This document shows, in pieces, positions 20,908 through 33,910 of a DNA stretch of 64,000 nucleotides. This stretch comes from Prostheceraeus crozeri (taxonomy: Eukaryota > Platyhelminthes > Polycladida > Euryleptidae), in assembly GCA_907163375.1 (NCBI GenBank), contig CAJQUW010007916.1, forward strand, positions 62,001 through 126,000, in the 5' to 3' direction. Below the pieces are notes generated by a model, which ran no database searches, was not told the DNA's origin, and saw nothing but the letters and a program-made list of their open reading frames with translations. A program made the position numbers and the translations under genes. Every line of letters starts with the position of its first letter. Positions within the stretch are counted from its first letter, which is position 1.

Positions 20908-21098
20908 TGAGTCATCACAATGAACTATCGCCCACACTCTTGTCAGTGAAAAGGTCATCAACAAGGTTCTTCGCCTTATGATGAGTCAGCGCTATTTATA
21001 GACATGAAATGATGTCCATACACTTGTCGGTGAAAAGGTCATCAACAAGGTTCATCACTTTATGATGAGTCAGCGCTATTTATAGACATGAGTCAGCA
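20908..21098 (+). promoter_or_regulatory. Two ~84-bp repeats with TGAGTCAGC and CTATTTATAG boxes
   Basis: Two direct repeats (about 20,934-21,012 and 21,018-21,095; period 84) each contain GTGAAAAGGTCATCAACAAGG, then TGAGTCAGC (20,982 and 21,066), then CTATTTATAG (20,992 and 21,076) one base after it. A further TGAGTCA lies at 20,908 and TGAGTCAGCA at 21,089. TGAGTCAGCA is an AP-1/Maf-type site, and CTATTTATAG matches the MEF2 consensus and could also serve as a TATA element. The spacing is identical in both repeats. The gene served is uncertain; no convincing ORF follows on the plus strand. Confidence 0.55.
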
Positions 21099-21159
21099 AT
21101 GTGGTTGATGTTTCCTAAGCCGAAGAAATTTTCATGATGTTACATTCGTTGGTGAGGAT

Positions 21160-21660
21160 GATAACTTACAAACTCCAACATAGTTATGATTCTAACTTTA
21201 TAATCATCAACTCTATTTCTAACTTTACAAACGTCAACTTTATTTCTAACTTGACAAACAGTGAAATGATTCTGACTTCATTTTATATTTCGCCTATCTT
21301 ACAAACAGCGACATGGTGATAACTCTATTTTTAACTTTATAATCATCAACTTTATTTCTAACTTAACAAACGTCAACTTTATTTCTAACTTTACAAACAG
21401 TGAAGTGATTCTGACTTCATTTTATATTTCGCCTATCTTACAAACAGTGATATGGTTATAACTTTACAATCATCAACTTTATTTCTTACTTTACAATCAT
21501 CAACTTTATTTCTAACTTTACAAACGTCAACTTTATTTCTAACTTTACAAACAGTGAAGTGATTCTGACTTCATTTACATTTCACCTATCTTACAAACAG
21601 TGATATGGTTATAACTTTATTTCTAACTTTACAATCATCAACTTTATTTCTAACCCTACC
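21160..21660 (+). repeat. AT-rich tandem repeat (period about 140-155)
   Basis: The word CAGTGAARTGATTCTGACTTCATTT recurs near 21,258, 21,399 and 21,552. Between copies lie shorter repeats of CAACTTTATTTCTAACTTTACAAACGT. No coding signal. It lies between the control boxes and the 3' end of the polymerase gene. Confidence 0.85.
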
Positions 21661-22125
21661 CATCTTACAAAATGATCAAAACTTTTACTTCTATCTATTG
21701 AGTGAGAATCCCATCTTTATGTCAAAAGGAAAACGAGACAGTATGTACATGATATGTTGTTCATCATCATAACCGATTTTGATAGCGCCGCACATAGGTC
21801 ATACTGATGGTAGCAGAAAACAAAGTCACTCATGTACAGGGAGAAAACAAAGTCACTCATGTGCAGGGGCAAAACAGCGTCAGGAAAAACCAGTTGATAT
21901 GTAAGTCATTATATGAGGTGATCAGGAGTTAGACGCATGTTACAAGGCACTCACTCACAACACCCCCATAGAAAACGCCATGGAGCGAAAAAGCAAAACA
22001 TCAACCACAACAGAGAGGAAGCATTCATCATCAGACATCGCCGGACGGAGGAAGAGAAAGTTTCTGTCTCTATGGTGGAGGTAGATGAGTGTCTGGATGG
22101 CCGTACGGTAATGAGTGGTTAGAAC
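21661..22125. other. Non-coding 3' flank of the polymerase gene
   Basis: Contains two direct copies of GAAAACAAAGTCACTCATGT at about 21,815-21,865 and no recognisable ORF. A 61-codon plus-strand ORF at 21,937-22,122 has no supporting features. Confidence 0.45.
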
Positions 22126-25100
22126 TCATCCAGCATCGCTTGTCTTCCCAAGCTGAGAGACCTCGTTTCCTAGACGTCTTGTTCTGACTTGATGCGACTG
22201 TGATTTTAAAATGGTCATTTCTACTTTTTTAATTTTAAGAGAATCTAAGGCATCTTGATAGTCCCTATGTGTCATTTTTCTAACGATTGACTTCGAGATG
22301 CCTTTCGCCCATTTTATAGAAAGCTCTGAGGATTTTAGCTTCATGGAGTACATCTTGGGGCGAAGCAAGATCATCTCCTCTATCTGTTTGCCGGCACACT
22401 CATCCTTGAAGCAGCCAAGCTTCGCTTTATTTGAGGTAGAGTAAAGAGGATGGTCAGTGGGATAGTTGGAACCATGCTTGGAACTATCAAACTTGGGTGC
22501 TAAATATTTTAAAATGTCGTCCTGCTTGACTTGGCTAGTGGTTGTCAAAGCTAAGAAGAAGCTGTCTGTATCGCCTCCTACTAATTCCACATGTTGGATC
22601 AATAGACACGTTTTAAAAGTGCGGTAGAATAACTTGTACATTTCTAACTTGGAGTGATCCAAGACAGCGTGACCGACATAAATGGGCTTGCAAAGTTCTA
22701 CTTTAGATTTTAACATTTTAAAACCAGTGATGTCTTCGGAAATGACATCATGGTGGCAAAACAACGGCGAGCGACATAACTTGATACTCGTTTCCGGATC
22801 AGTTACGATACGATAGACCATGCGCTTTCTTACATCCTCCATGGTTTTACCAAAGAGGGCATTATTCTTAAATTTAAAGAAGTCCTTTTCGAAAGGATTC
22901 TTGGATTCAGCCCGTTTCTTGCTATTAAATTCTATATACGGTTTTAGAAAGGGCTTCTGCCTAAACTGGATAGCGCGATGGACTTTGTCAAGTTGCATCC
23001 CCATACCTAGATAGAAGTTGAGGATGGAATAGTGCACGATGTAATGCTGCTTGTTCAATTGGGTGAGCAACAACTTCCTAGTGGGTTTATAGTTTAAGTC
23101 ATTTTCCGCCTCATACTGCTTATTGTGTTCTTCCATAAAGGGAGAGAACATATCTGGACTGACTATGCCAGATTCGGGTGCGAGAGGAAAATCAACGGTT
23201 CTATTCTTAATACATTCTGGATAGATGAGGTCAACTTCAAATAAATAACCTATGTCGGCCTCATCTCCCAGTGCCATGATGTGTGCTGGATTGGAGAAGT
23301 GTTCAATTTCATGGAGCTCTACCCATTGGAAGTCAGATTGTGGCAAAGGCTTGGAGAGTGCACTCCCATACAAATTATTTTGGTCTATGTACATTAAATG
23401 CGTGGTCGATCCTATGTCTTGGGTGCTGTTGACAACATGTTTGTTGACAAATGTTAAGCCACCCCTAATACCAGGTTCAAATAACGTATACATTTCTGCA
23501 TCTTGCAGTAAATGTATGCTCTCTTTCGTCATCTTGAAGGCTGACTGATAGGACAGACCCGGCAGACTAACAAAATGGACGGGGTCTAAGGCGTCCTGTT
23601 CTATTGTGACTTTCCTAAAAGTCTCAAACACGTCAGTCAACAGATAGACGTCTAATTTTAAGTAGGCAAGCATGTAGTCACCAAAAGTGCGACACCTGAA
23701 TTCTAACCATGCTTGCTCTGCATGCTTATAGTCATCCAGCGAACAGTTCTCACCCGTCAAATCATTTTTAAATTTATCGATGGACGGAAGGGATGTTTCT
23801 TTCAGTGTATCCATTGAACTAAAATAACTATAAGGAAACACCCCTTTCCGTCGTATCAGACTGTCACTTATGTTGGGATAGTCTTTCTTTAAATGTTGAG
23901 TGAGGGGAAGTGTTTCTAAATTATTAGCCAACGCGGCTAAGGAAGAAGACATAAATTGAAAACTGTCTAGAAACTTTATGTCATAGAAGACAGGCTTCCC
24001 CTCCTTCGTCTTATCGACTTGGACTTTAGCAGTGATGCACATAAATTTTTCCTTTGTGCAATCACTTTGGATGACCAGGATTTCATTTTACCGAATCCAT
24101 GGCGAATGATTATGTGAGCATCATGACATTTAAAGTCATGAAAGATGACGGGGAGCGTTCGCGGTTTGAGCCTAAGTTTCATATTGCATTTACTGCATAA
24201 GGCAGACCTAAATTTACCACTGAGATGGCAATGGTCCCTCACTTTCTTATGTTGCTGATCATCAAAGGATGAACAGCAGCGGGGACATTCCGTGGTGGTC
24301 CTATCAAACTTGATTTTATCGGCTTCTGTGAAGCACATGGGTTTCCTAGTCAGCTCCGTTTCATAGTGTTGATGAAAACGGGCTTTCCTATCTAAAAAGT
24401 TGAGGAAGTTTTCAACGCACTCCTCGCCTTGCCACATGCATTTTATTTTGGTTCCTATAATATGGATGCCAAACTTCATAGCAGGCAATGGCTGCTGGCT
24501 CATCACTTAGATCTTCTTGTCCAATATAACATTCAATGTCCGCATAGATGGTACATATGGGACTGAGCTCATTGCCGTTTTCTTCATACCAATAAAATTT
24601 ATCTTTGGGCATGACTTCCATTTGAAGTTTACCCCGAGAGCACCACTCGTAATGCTCTTCAAAATATGGTTTAGATGTGAAACGCCGTGTGCAGCGATCA
24701 CAGTAAAAATGTTTGTTATCATAACTTTGTTGATGGTGATGCAATCTAGAAATGTTAGGAATGCCACAATAATGCCATTCTGGGTGGTTGTCGCTATAGA
24801 CTAGGAGAAGATTGACAACCCGGTCGAAGTTACTTTTGCGATTATTATACCTACCGCCCTTCAGACCTTTTTCCCAGAGATGGACGACAATCTTAATGTT
24901 ATTGAGTTTTTCAAATTGGGCGATGCCTTTAAAATCTAATGTGTTGACATCTAACCCATCAAACTTAAGCTCATCCTCCCATTCACAATACTTGGTGACT
25001 CTTTGACGATTCCTATCTATATCATTATAGTGAAGAATGGAGAGGATGGCATACTTGAAACACTGGGACTGACACTCTACATTGACGACAGCCTTTTTGT

Positions 25101-26067
25101 CAGCCAGTGCTTTGGGGAGGATGAAACAACCACTCCCTTGTAAATTTTCTAAAAGATTGATTTTAATGTCTACCTTCTCTATCCCATCAAAGACCAGACC
25201 GCTGTCTCTTTCACTAAATTTATTTAAGTTGTTGACGAGATAGGTCGCATGTCTCTCTATCTACTCGTTTACATCACCTATGAGATCAGCAGCACAGGAG
25301 GCTCTCCTAATGGTCACAGTGGACTCTACTTCTCCCGTGCTACTGTCTACCTTATTGAAACGAGCAGTGAGACAGAACATGCCTTTGAGTAAAAATCTAT
25401 CTAAGCTCGCCAACGTTTGATGTATTAAGCCTATATTATTCATCAAGAAAGGAGGAATGTCTTGTACAGCTTCAGAGCTTTCTAACTCATAGTCGCGAAC
25501 GAGCCTCTCAAGGGAAAACTTGCTCAGCGTTAGAGTGACGTTGTTGTCAGTGTAAAGCTCAGTGGGATGAGTGTGACAGTGTGTGCGAAGAGAGAACAAA
25601 CTCTGTAAGAAAGGTCTTCTGACACGAAGAACAGGAAAAGCCGACGTGCGATGAAGGATGCTTCCTACCTGTTGTTGTCGGTGGTTGCCTCACACTGCCA
25701 CAGGAACCGCCTTCGATGTGGACTCGGAAGTTGGTGTTGTTGTAGAACGTGCGTCCACAACCTTCACACTTGGGCCGTTGAGGGATCGGTCGGCGCTTTC
25801 CTCCCCTGCAGGCATGGCCAGTGGTGTGACGTCTCAAACTGTAGGCTGAGGCGAAGACCCTGTCACACCGCTGGCATCGAAAGTCCTCCTCTTCGACTTC
25901 CATCTCCCTCTTCTCTCCGACTATCTCCAACTCCTGTTCCTCCAACAATCTCTCTATCCACTGAACGGAGAGGAGAGGGAGTTCGGCCGCTGGAGGTGGT
26001 GGTGGCGAAGTTGGGATGACAATGGGACGGGAGGGAACGTCACCGTCCAGGAGGTAGGCAGCCAGAT
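22126..26067 (-). pseudogene. Protein-primed family-B DNA polymerase (Polinton/adintovirus type), main exon, frame-broken
   Basis: Order on the minus strand: three C2H2 zinc fingers (starting near FRCQRCDRVFASAYS, 25,870-25,570); the family N-terminal segment (25,600-24,800); a Cys-rich finger (HFYCDRCTRRF); exonuclease motif I (YADIECY, about 24,540); an endonuclease-VII-like HNH/zinc segment (ECPRC, VRDHCHLSGKF, CSKCN; 24,280-24,180); exonuclease III (YLKLDVYLLTD); polymerase motif A (DQNNLYG, about 23,390), B (KFKNNALFGKTMED, about 22,860) and C (GGDTDSFF, about 22,570). The last 638 codons (24,042-22,126) are uninterrupted. Breaks: frame change near 25,570, an in-frame TAG at 25,261-25,263, frame changes near 24,450 and 24,050. 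This enzyme type replicates linear element DNA from a terminal protein. The large exon is preceded by CTCAACAG at 26,068. Confidence 0.9.
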
Positions 26068-26159
26068 CTGTTGAGAAAAAGAGAAAAGAGATTAGTAACA
26101 TGATCATAATTTCAAGTTTGAAGTCTTATCCCCCCTATTTCCCAATCACGGATACTTAC

Positions 26160-26869
26160 CATCTAATGAATTGATCTCCGGCAGCAAGGATGGACGCGGA
26201 GGAGGTAGGAGAGGGACACGACACGAGCCGAGGGTGGAAGGGTCCTGGGCTTCGGTGTCGGATGGATGTGGTGACGAGGAGCAGGGACTGGTGCAGGGAG
26301 CGGTTCAGGCGCTGGAGGTGGGGCAATGACGATGCCCGAGAAAGGGGTCGCACCTTGGGCGGAGGTAGATGGTGGGAAGATAGAGCCGGAAATTCATCAT
26401 GGTATTTCCGCCTCGCGGCTTCCTCCCACTTCTTCATCTTCGCCATATCTGTAGAGAGGAAAGAGAGATTAGATAATGAGACAAGGATGATACAGAGGAT
26501 CTGAAACAGTCTAAACATGAGATGTTAAGGATACTTACACTTGCCAAGCCGCTCATAGGCTTCCCCGATTGCTCCTTGGGGGACGGGTTCCCCATTGCGA
26601 ATGCATTCATGTACTGAAAAAGAATGACAGCAAAGATAAGCAGAGGTAAATTTTGGATTCGTGTTGAACATGAACAAAATAAGGGAAGGGCTCTTGATTT
26701 TAATGAGGATGTCTACCCTAATGATGTTAGTAATAGAGTCAACCTTGATACAAATACTTACATTGTTCGATGGTAGCCTTCTCCATCTCAGCAGCAATTC
26801 GATAGTTCTCAATTTTCGTAAACTCCATGTCGGACAGTTAGTAGGTAATGAATTGTAAGACTTCAATCA
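26160..26869 (-). pseudogene. 5' exons of the polymerase gene (copy C)
   Basis: Minus-strand exons at 26,762-26,869, 26,539-26,613 and 26,160-26,448 have the same splice borders as copy A. An ATG at 26,828-26,826 is in frame, with a TAA upstream of it in the same exon, so it is the likely start here. The third exon has a 5-base insertion relative to copy A and a TAG before the donor, and shares copy A's earlier frame change. Spliced to 26,067 this gives the zinc-finger polymerase a helical, then Pro-rich N-terminus. Confidence 0.6.
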
Positions 26870-27303
26870 CTGAAAAGGAAAGATGAGAATCGTTTCATTT
26901 GCCTGGTCAACGTTTGGGAACAATCATTGAAGTGACATCTAATGAGTTACATTTCACTCTACTCCATATCATAAAGACTAACCTTTGTCGAATGGCTGAA
27001 GTACTCTGACCTGGCGAGAGAAAGCGTCACGTTGAGTATGAAGTCGAACGCCCAACATGAGCAACGGCTCAAAGGTTTCAGTCTAACAAACGACGAACAA
27101 CCCGTGCAGCGCAATCCCTCTACGGCAGTACCCGCCGTCCCGAAGGAACGCTCGAGCAAAGGAGGTATTACAGCGATGATATGTTTTATGAGCAGAAGAT
27201 ATGATAGCAAAAGACTATTCAACTTGAAAGCAAGTCAAAACAACCTGATTGCAGGAGCTCACCTTGTGAAAGATAAATGTGAAGAGCAGAGCTGGTGCAC
27301 TGC

Positions 27304-27311
27304 TTTTTATA
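27304..27311 (-). promoter_or_regulatory. TATA box of the polymerase gene (copy C)
   Basis: TATAAAAA on the minus strand, followed by the same leader and an AAG donor with GTGAGC at about 27,260. The position relative to the exons is the same as in copy A. Confidence 0.5.
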
Positions 27312-27435
27312 AGATTTTCCTAAGCGGTGAATGGATGAAACCTCTCCTCCAATCACAGACGAGCTAGAGTTCCCGATGTACGCACGCACATTTGTAACGC
27401 GTTATTGAAATCGTGTTAGGCAAATATTTTGTTTA

Positions 27436-27861
27436 ACAATAGGCTTTACCACGGCACCTGAAGTCAATACATTGAAACATGATGATTGTACGATTCGTTT
27501 TCATCAAGAGTGCTTCGGAGGCTTAATACAAGATTACATCCTTGAGTTTCAAAGGGAGGAGACAGAATTGGAAGCATGTTTAGACTACACACGAGAAATA
27601 TTTACGGATTTGATATCTTATTTCAAAGACAGTCTCATCAAGGCTCATTTAATTGCACATGTCAATTACATTTATTTTCCACAAGGTGAAGTAGCGGAAA
27701 GTGTTGACTTTCAATTTCGTTCCTATGGACAAGAATATGTTACTGATGCTACTGAGTTTTATACGACATCTGCGGAAGATTATTCCTCGGATAGACAACT
27801 TTCATGGTTACGGCGATCATTTGCTTCTGAATTAAATAAACTATATTGCCATTGCTATTAG
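27436..27861 (+). pseudogene. Degraded copy of the 150-aa polymerase-N-like ORF
   Basis: Same sequence as 1,401-1,853, but the start ATG is ACG here. A 2-base deletion near 27,765 shifts the frame, replacing the conserved C-terminal segment, and the ORF stops at 27,861. AATAAA follows at 27,896. The intact copy A suggests the gene was functional when the copies separated. Confidence 0.7.
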
Positions 27862-27949
27862 TAAAGTGGGTTTCAATGATGTTAAATCAAAGACCAAATA
27901 AAGAATTTTTTCATGGCACTTGTGTTGTGCTAAACTTTCTAAGGCTGTG

Positions 27950-28860
27950 GTGAACACTGTTTTCATATAACATTCTAAACTCTGTCTCACTGCAGTAGAA
28001 AAGTGCTTTCAGTAAACCTGATGAAGCTAATCTAACAGTCATGAAGTTTGAATTTTCTAATAGGGAAGCATTTGGCAACTGTCTCCAATAAAACTTTCTA
28101 ACACTGTGAAAGTAAGTTACAAGACAATCTACACTGTGCAGTAAAACCTTTTCGATAAAACTTTCTAGTGCTGTGATGAGTTCGGTCAGTCATACAACTT
28201 CAATGTTCAAACTTTATTTTCACAAACGTGTGTCACAGTAAAACTAGTTGACTACGCTTACATTTTATGTCATGTGTGTTTCATAAAACGCCATGATCAA
28301 ACTTTCTAACTATGTATCAACCTGTGTGGCAGTAAAAACTTTGTACAACATGATAAAGTTTCTGACTAGACTTACGAATAAACCTTCGATGATTAAACTT
28401 TATTTTCACAAACGTGCGTCGCGCTAAAAAAACTAGTTGACTGCTCTAACGCTTACATTTTATGACATTTGTGTTTCATAAAACTTCAATGATCAAACTT
28501 TCTAACTATACATCAACCTGTGTGGCAGTAAAAACTTTGTACAACATCATAAAGTTTCTCACTAGACTTACGAATAAACCTTCGGTGATTAAACTTTATT
28601 TTCAGAAACGTGCGTCGCGGTAAAAAAACTAGTTGACTACACTAACGCTTACATTTTATGACATTTGTGTTTTATAAAACTTCAATTATCAAACTTTCTA
28701 ACCATAGATCAACCTGTGCTGCAGTAAAACTTTTGTACAACATGATAAAGTTTCTCACTAGACTTACAAATAAACGTCATGATCAAACTTTCTAACTATA
28801 CATCAACCTCTGTTGCAGTAAAACCTTTGTACAACATGATACACTTTCTGACGACACTGA
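27950..28860 (+). repeat. AT-rich tandem array, right arm
   Basis: Units of about 125-170 bases: CTAACTATACATCAACCTGTG, GCAGTAAAA(A)CTTT, GTACAACATGATAAAGTTTCT, ACTAGACTTACGAATAAA. It matches the inverted array at 14,940-16,200 and is longer than that in copy A. Confidence 0.85.
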
Positions 28861-29689
28861 CAAGAGCTTGTTCACTAGCGAAGAGAGAAATGAGTGTGTG
28901 GTTGCGTTTGGCGCATGAATGGCCTCCCGTTTCATCCCTTCATCATTTCGTCTCCGTGATAGAGACAGTTCTTGAAAGAAGTGATGGTTCATTCTCCCAT
29001 GGTTGGTCAACTGTCGGGAGACAAGTGCAATGGAGATTTTATGAGGTAATCTGTGGCAGATAGCTAGATGTCGCCCTGGCGGTCAGAGTACAACGTTGAG
29101 ACGAAAGGCAACCACTTTGAAAGATGACGCAGAGGTTTCACAAGGATTACCATTGCCCACGTCCCGTGCAGTACTCATCGCTACGGACTTCACCGCTGTC
29201 TCGAAAGAACGCCCACCCACAGGAAGTATAACACCGAAAATCTCCGTGACTTGCACCGTCCATGACTTGATCGCCAGACATGAAAACCGGTGGAGTTGGT
29301 AAGAGGTTGACAGACTTTGATCAGCTTGATAGCAAGCCGTAGAGAGGGATAGCAAGCCATGATTCACCAGCGTTTTGCAATGGAGATGTTTAGAGGCCAC
29401 CCATGACAAGATAGCTAAGACTCAACCGATTGGCGTTCAAAGTGCTACGTTGAGAACTGTGTCAAATGCCCAACATGAGACATGAGTTGCCCCAGCGGTT
29501 TCGGTCTAAAATATGACACACTCATTTGCCACACTTATCACTACGGCATCGTCCGCCGTCCCGAAGGAACACCCTGTCAGTGGAATATTACAGCAAAACT
29601 CTCCGTGTCTTGCTCGCTTTCAGTGAAAAACCGCTTGTATCATGAGAAGACTGGCTCAGACATCATTAAAAATGCTTTCATTGACTTCA

Positions 29690-31905
29690 GGGTCGAAAAC
29701 CCCAGAAAACCTCCAAAACTAGTGAATTTAAATTTTTTAACTTTTTAGCCAAAGATATTTAACACTACTTGTTTATATGGAGCTAGATTGGACATAATTC
29801 AATTATCGTGGCACCTCTCTCGTTGCCTAATTAGACTGGCAGAAAAGCATTACGAGTATAGGGACAATACTACTTTTTTGCAAACTGCTCTGAATGGGTT
29901 TCACGCGAATCACGATCTCGCGGTTTTTCTTTTCACAAGAAACGCGAGAAATAATGTGGTGCATAATTGATTAGTTGCCGTTCAAGTCAGAACTATAAAA
30001 ATGGTTAACAAGTTTTGAGTGAAAACAGGGGTCTAATTGCATTTTTGAAGTTATCTCCAGTGTTTTGCGAGGGCACGATTTCTTTTTGGTTCAGGCATTT
30101 GAATTATCAACCTAGTTATCATTTGGAACGTTTGTGGCGGTTTTTGCTTGTGTTAATTTTGTGCGAGAGTTATTTTTGACACAATGTTTTCTAGGAGTTA
30201 TGATTTAGTTGTTTAAGAAAGCCACGTGCTTTGGTACAATGGGTAATGTCATAGGGTTATTGCTGAAAAATTAAGTAAAGCTTGGTGATTAGATGATGTA
30301 GTCAGTTTAAGGCAGCGGCTATTACACCGGCTGGGCCGATACTTCGGTTTTGGCTATTGCACCGGCTGAGCTTTTGCAACACTACACCATGTCTGTTGTC
30401 CCACTTCGTATTTCCCAGCTGTTAAAGACTCCAAGTGACTCAATGTAGCAAGAAATATGTACAGTGATTTGTCCTGATTCTATCTTGTCTCGCCTTCAGC
30501 CTTAGAGGAATATTGTGACCCCATTCGTGGGAAGCATATTTCCTATAGTTTTGAACTACTCCAAAACATTAAAAGAGACCATGTTTATGATCAATTCTTA
30601 TTTTTTTCTAGAATCTTGTTCTGTGGTTGATATTTTTGTGGACAATTTGGTGTAGATGTTTTCTACTTTTCACTTGTGATGCGATCAATACCACCTCAGT
30701 CGCTGTGATATTCACGAGAACGAAATTGGACCGACTCAGCCGTTGTAGCAGCCATCACTGCCTTTCATTTCTTGTCTTTTCAATGGTGCTTTCTTGACGT
30801 GATTCAAATTATATGTGGGCCTTAATTTCTGTGTTTAGTGTTATAGCAATTTATTTTCTATTTCAACAAATAATCATTCAAGTAAATACTTGAGAGGCAG
30901 CATAGACATGTACATCGACAGGCTACATACAAGTTGAGCATATTACGGATCCTGTAGATGGTGATAGTTCTTCATGATGTAGCCCACTTGTCTTCCGAAA
31001 AGTGAATTTAGACGTCTATATAGCCTAGTCAACCGCCTAACAGACATGATTTGCATCCTCAGTTCACTTGTTTCTATGCTATTTCTAAGCACACAGTTGG
31101 TTCTTGAAATCCTATCGAGCATTTGCTCATTTGTAAAATACTGCAATTGATCTTTTTTTTATCATTTCAATTTCATTCCAAATTCTTCAGAAATTTGTCA
31201 AATGTAGAGAACATAGATCTACTGAGTACGATTTTCTACAAGTCAGGATTCCGGTATTCTTCTCATCTCTCCTACTGTTCGTTTCTTGTACAATTTCGTG
31301 TTGACTGTGTACACCCTCCGACGTATCACCTTCGCTCCTCTCGAATGCATTTCACTAGTCAACCGAGAAATTCAATTTCAGGTTTTTGGATCTGCCATTC
31401 AGGCCTCGATGCCAAAACTTCTTTACCCGCAGATAATCAAGGAGTTGGGCACTCATGCCAACACTACACTAGTTTAGCCGAATTCTAGGATTCATGGAAA
31501 AATTTCACACCTATATATTTTTCGGTGGCAAATTCTCGAAAGTTACGAAAACCGATGAAAATCAGTCGAAAATCACTTAACTGTAATTCTAGACACCACC
31601 TCTACGGTAGTTGTGGTGATAAGTGCATGAAGCTGCTTGTTTATTAACAATTAGGTAAATTTTTACAAATTTGATGCAATCTTGGACGGAAAATAAGTGA
31701 AGCCACCCTGTCATTCGTCCATGTTTGAACGGGATGAGATGGCCTACTAAAATTGCCCAGTTGGTAATATATTTGCATGATGTACTCCCAGATTATTTAG
31801 AACTGATTATCTTTTCAATTGCTATATCACTGCATTAAGACATCTCAGATGTCTGCCATATGAGTAGGCCTAAGTAGCTGTTCTTACTCTAGTAAGATAA
31901 CTGTA
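29690..31905. other. AT-rich DNA, no recognised gene
   Basis: Short ORFs only. Near 30,310-30,375 a CTATTACACCGGCTG/CTATTGCACCGGCTG pair recurs. Nothing else could be supported. Confidence 0.4.
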
Positions 31906-33149
31906 CCCAGGGTGGCGGCCGAGTGCGGGAATTTTGTTGCGTCCCGGGAATCGCCCCAAAATTTTAGTCAATTAGGTGGCTCTTAAATAGCCCGGCAATG
32001 GCATTTTGTGACTACTTACCACTAAGTTCAATGAGCAGAATTTCTTGGATTTCAACTTGGCTGTTTTTAAGCCCACTATTTCTAATAAATTAAAGTGCTT
32101 CAGAGTTTTCGTTGGAATTTCGAATGAAAGTCAGTGACTAAGCTAAGTCATGAGTTCGAAGCCATACAGTAAATCATGACAAGAAGGCCACCTAATCAAT
32201 GGGGCTTATGTATAGACCACCGCTTCCAAATAAATGTCGGGGTCGCTAGTTTATGGAACCATCCGGAGCTTCTTCCAGCGGTAAAGATCTTGCTCTCTGA
32301 TGCGGTCCCGACAATACCAGAAACGCGGGAAATATATAATTAGATACGTACCGTTTTAAGTAACCAATCAAGCACATTTTTCTAGCTCATACCATATGCG
32401 CCAAAAAGGCCCAACCATTAAAAACCTGGATACATGTGTTTAACGGCGATCACACACATGTATTTCTTAACAAAGTACACCGAAGTTCCAATCGACGGTC
32501 AAATAAAATTTTTCAAGAATACTGAATTAGCTGAAAGCCTATTAAAAATTTGATGACATTACCGGTACTATGCCTATTGTTTTGAAAGTAATCAGAGCCA
32601 TGAAAGTTCTTTGATTAAACTTAAGTAGGCCTACACATTTAATCGCACATTTAGCTGCTTAGCTATTTTTTTGAAGCAAGGACAGTTAATCAGGTCCTTA
32701 TTCAGTGGCTTGTAGCCATGAACTACTTATGAGATCTGCATTACAGTGATAGAAAGATTAATTTTTTGTACTCGCTAATGATCAAAAAGCAATTCATTTT
32801 CATCAACTGATGAATTTTACTTTTATATTTTTTCCATACAATTTTTACCTAGTCTATTTGAACCGCCATCGCTATCATTTGAATCAAGAAAGATCAAGAC
32901 CTTGATTCTCCAGCATTATATCTGACTTTGCTGGAAACATCAGACACAAATTTTATGACAGACGGTTACCATGTGTCCTTTGTTTCTGCGCAAACTGATA
33001 CAAAAAGGATGATAAGTTGGAGTACTTCTGACGTTTGCGATTGTTGTTGTTTTACCCGGCTCCGTCCATTGCATAGGAGGCTTCGTATCAAGACAATACA
33101 AAGCGACAGACCTAGTAAGCAAATATATGCCCACTGCTGGTGAGGATAT

Positions 33150-33480
33150 GGGCACTCCGATACCACCGGAGTGCTACCATGCCAAGTGTGAGCAGCATTG
33201 ACCGGGGTAGTTAGCATCCCCGATGGTCCGCCCCAACCCTCACCGTCGAAGAGGGGCGGCGGCCATCGCTGAGGGGACTTTGGAAAGGAAGAAGTCATAA
33301 TATGCCACAGGGGATGAAGCTCTGAAAGCTTTGATGCATATCCCAACATGAGATTCGGTTGTCAGGATCCCCCCGCAATATCAGCTTAGTATAGCCACCG
33401 ATGGAGGGCAATGAGAAAAAAGTTATCAGACTGCCAACACCAGAGCTGCAGCGGTAAAAGGTCCCTTTGATTCGCCCAGG
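33150..33480. other. GC-rich island of unknown nature
   Basis: A 300-base stretch with much higher GC than its surroundings, including GAGGGGCGGCGGCC and CACTCCGATACCACCGGAGTG (a perfect palindrome). It looks like a piece of a retroelement 5' region, but no coding motif supports this. Confidence 0.3.
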
Positions 33481-33589
33481 GCTGCCACTCTTCCGGTTTT
33501 AACCGGAATTCCGACTTTTTTTAAACTTAACTAAGTAGTGGGGAAATGTTCTACCAAGGAACAGAAATTTGCTTAGAGCAGTATTGTAG

Positions 33590-33910
33590 GGGCCTTCTTG
33601 AGATCGCTATGAAGTCCTTTTAGATTGTGACGTGCCCTTTTGACATCGTGAGGGGGCCCTCTTGAGATCGTTATGAAGCCCTTTTAAGATTGTGAAGGGG
33701 CCCTTTCAGATTGTGAAGGGCCCTTTTGACATCGTGAGGGGTCCCTTTACGATTGTGAAGGGCCCTTTTGAGAGCGAGAGGGGCCTTCTTGAGATGGTCA
33801 GGGTTTCTTTTAGATTGTGAAGGTGACCTTTTGAGAACGTGATGGGCCCTCTTGATATTGTGTGGGGACCCTTTTAGATTGTGAAGGAGCCTATTCAGCT
33901 CGTGAAGGGA
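33590..33910. repeat. Minisatellite, unit about 28-30 bp
   Basis: Roughly eleven diverged copies of a GGGCCCTTTTGAGATCGTGA-type unit. The minus strand is open for 97 codons and gives a degenerate NLKRALH-type peptide repeat, which is a by-product of the tandem unit. Confidence 0.8.

Larger units (their letters stand above)
26054..29681 (+). repeat. Inner right arm and 5' gene region (copy C)
   Basis: Direct copy of 1-3,336, highly similar throughout, with small indels. Its part from 27,950 on is also the inverse of 14,107-16,190 and so forms the inner right arm. It ends abruptly at AAAAATGCTTTCAT (29,681), where copy A and the left arm continue into CACTTAGGGCAG, found here only at 54,427. 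Confidence 0.9.

Noticed and set aside
21160-21660. CRISPR array
   Set aside because: Units are long, degenerate and directly tandem without unique spacers, and the DNA is eukaryotic.
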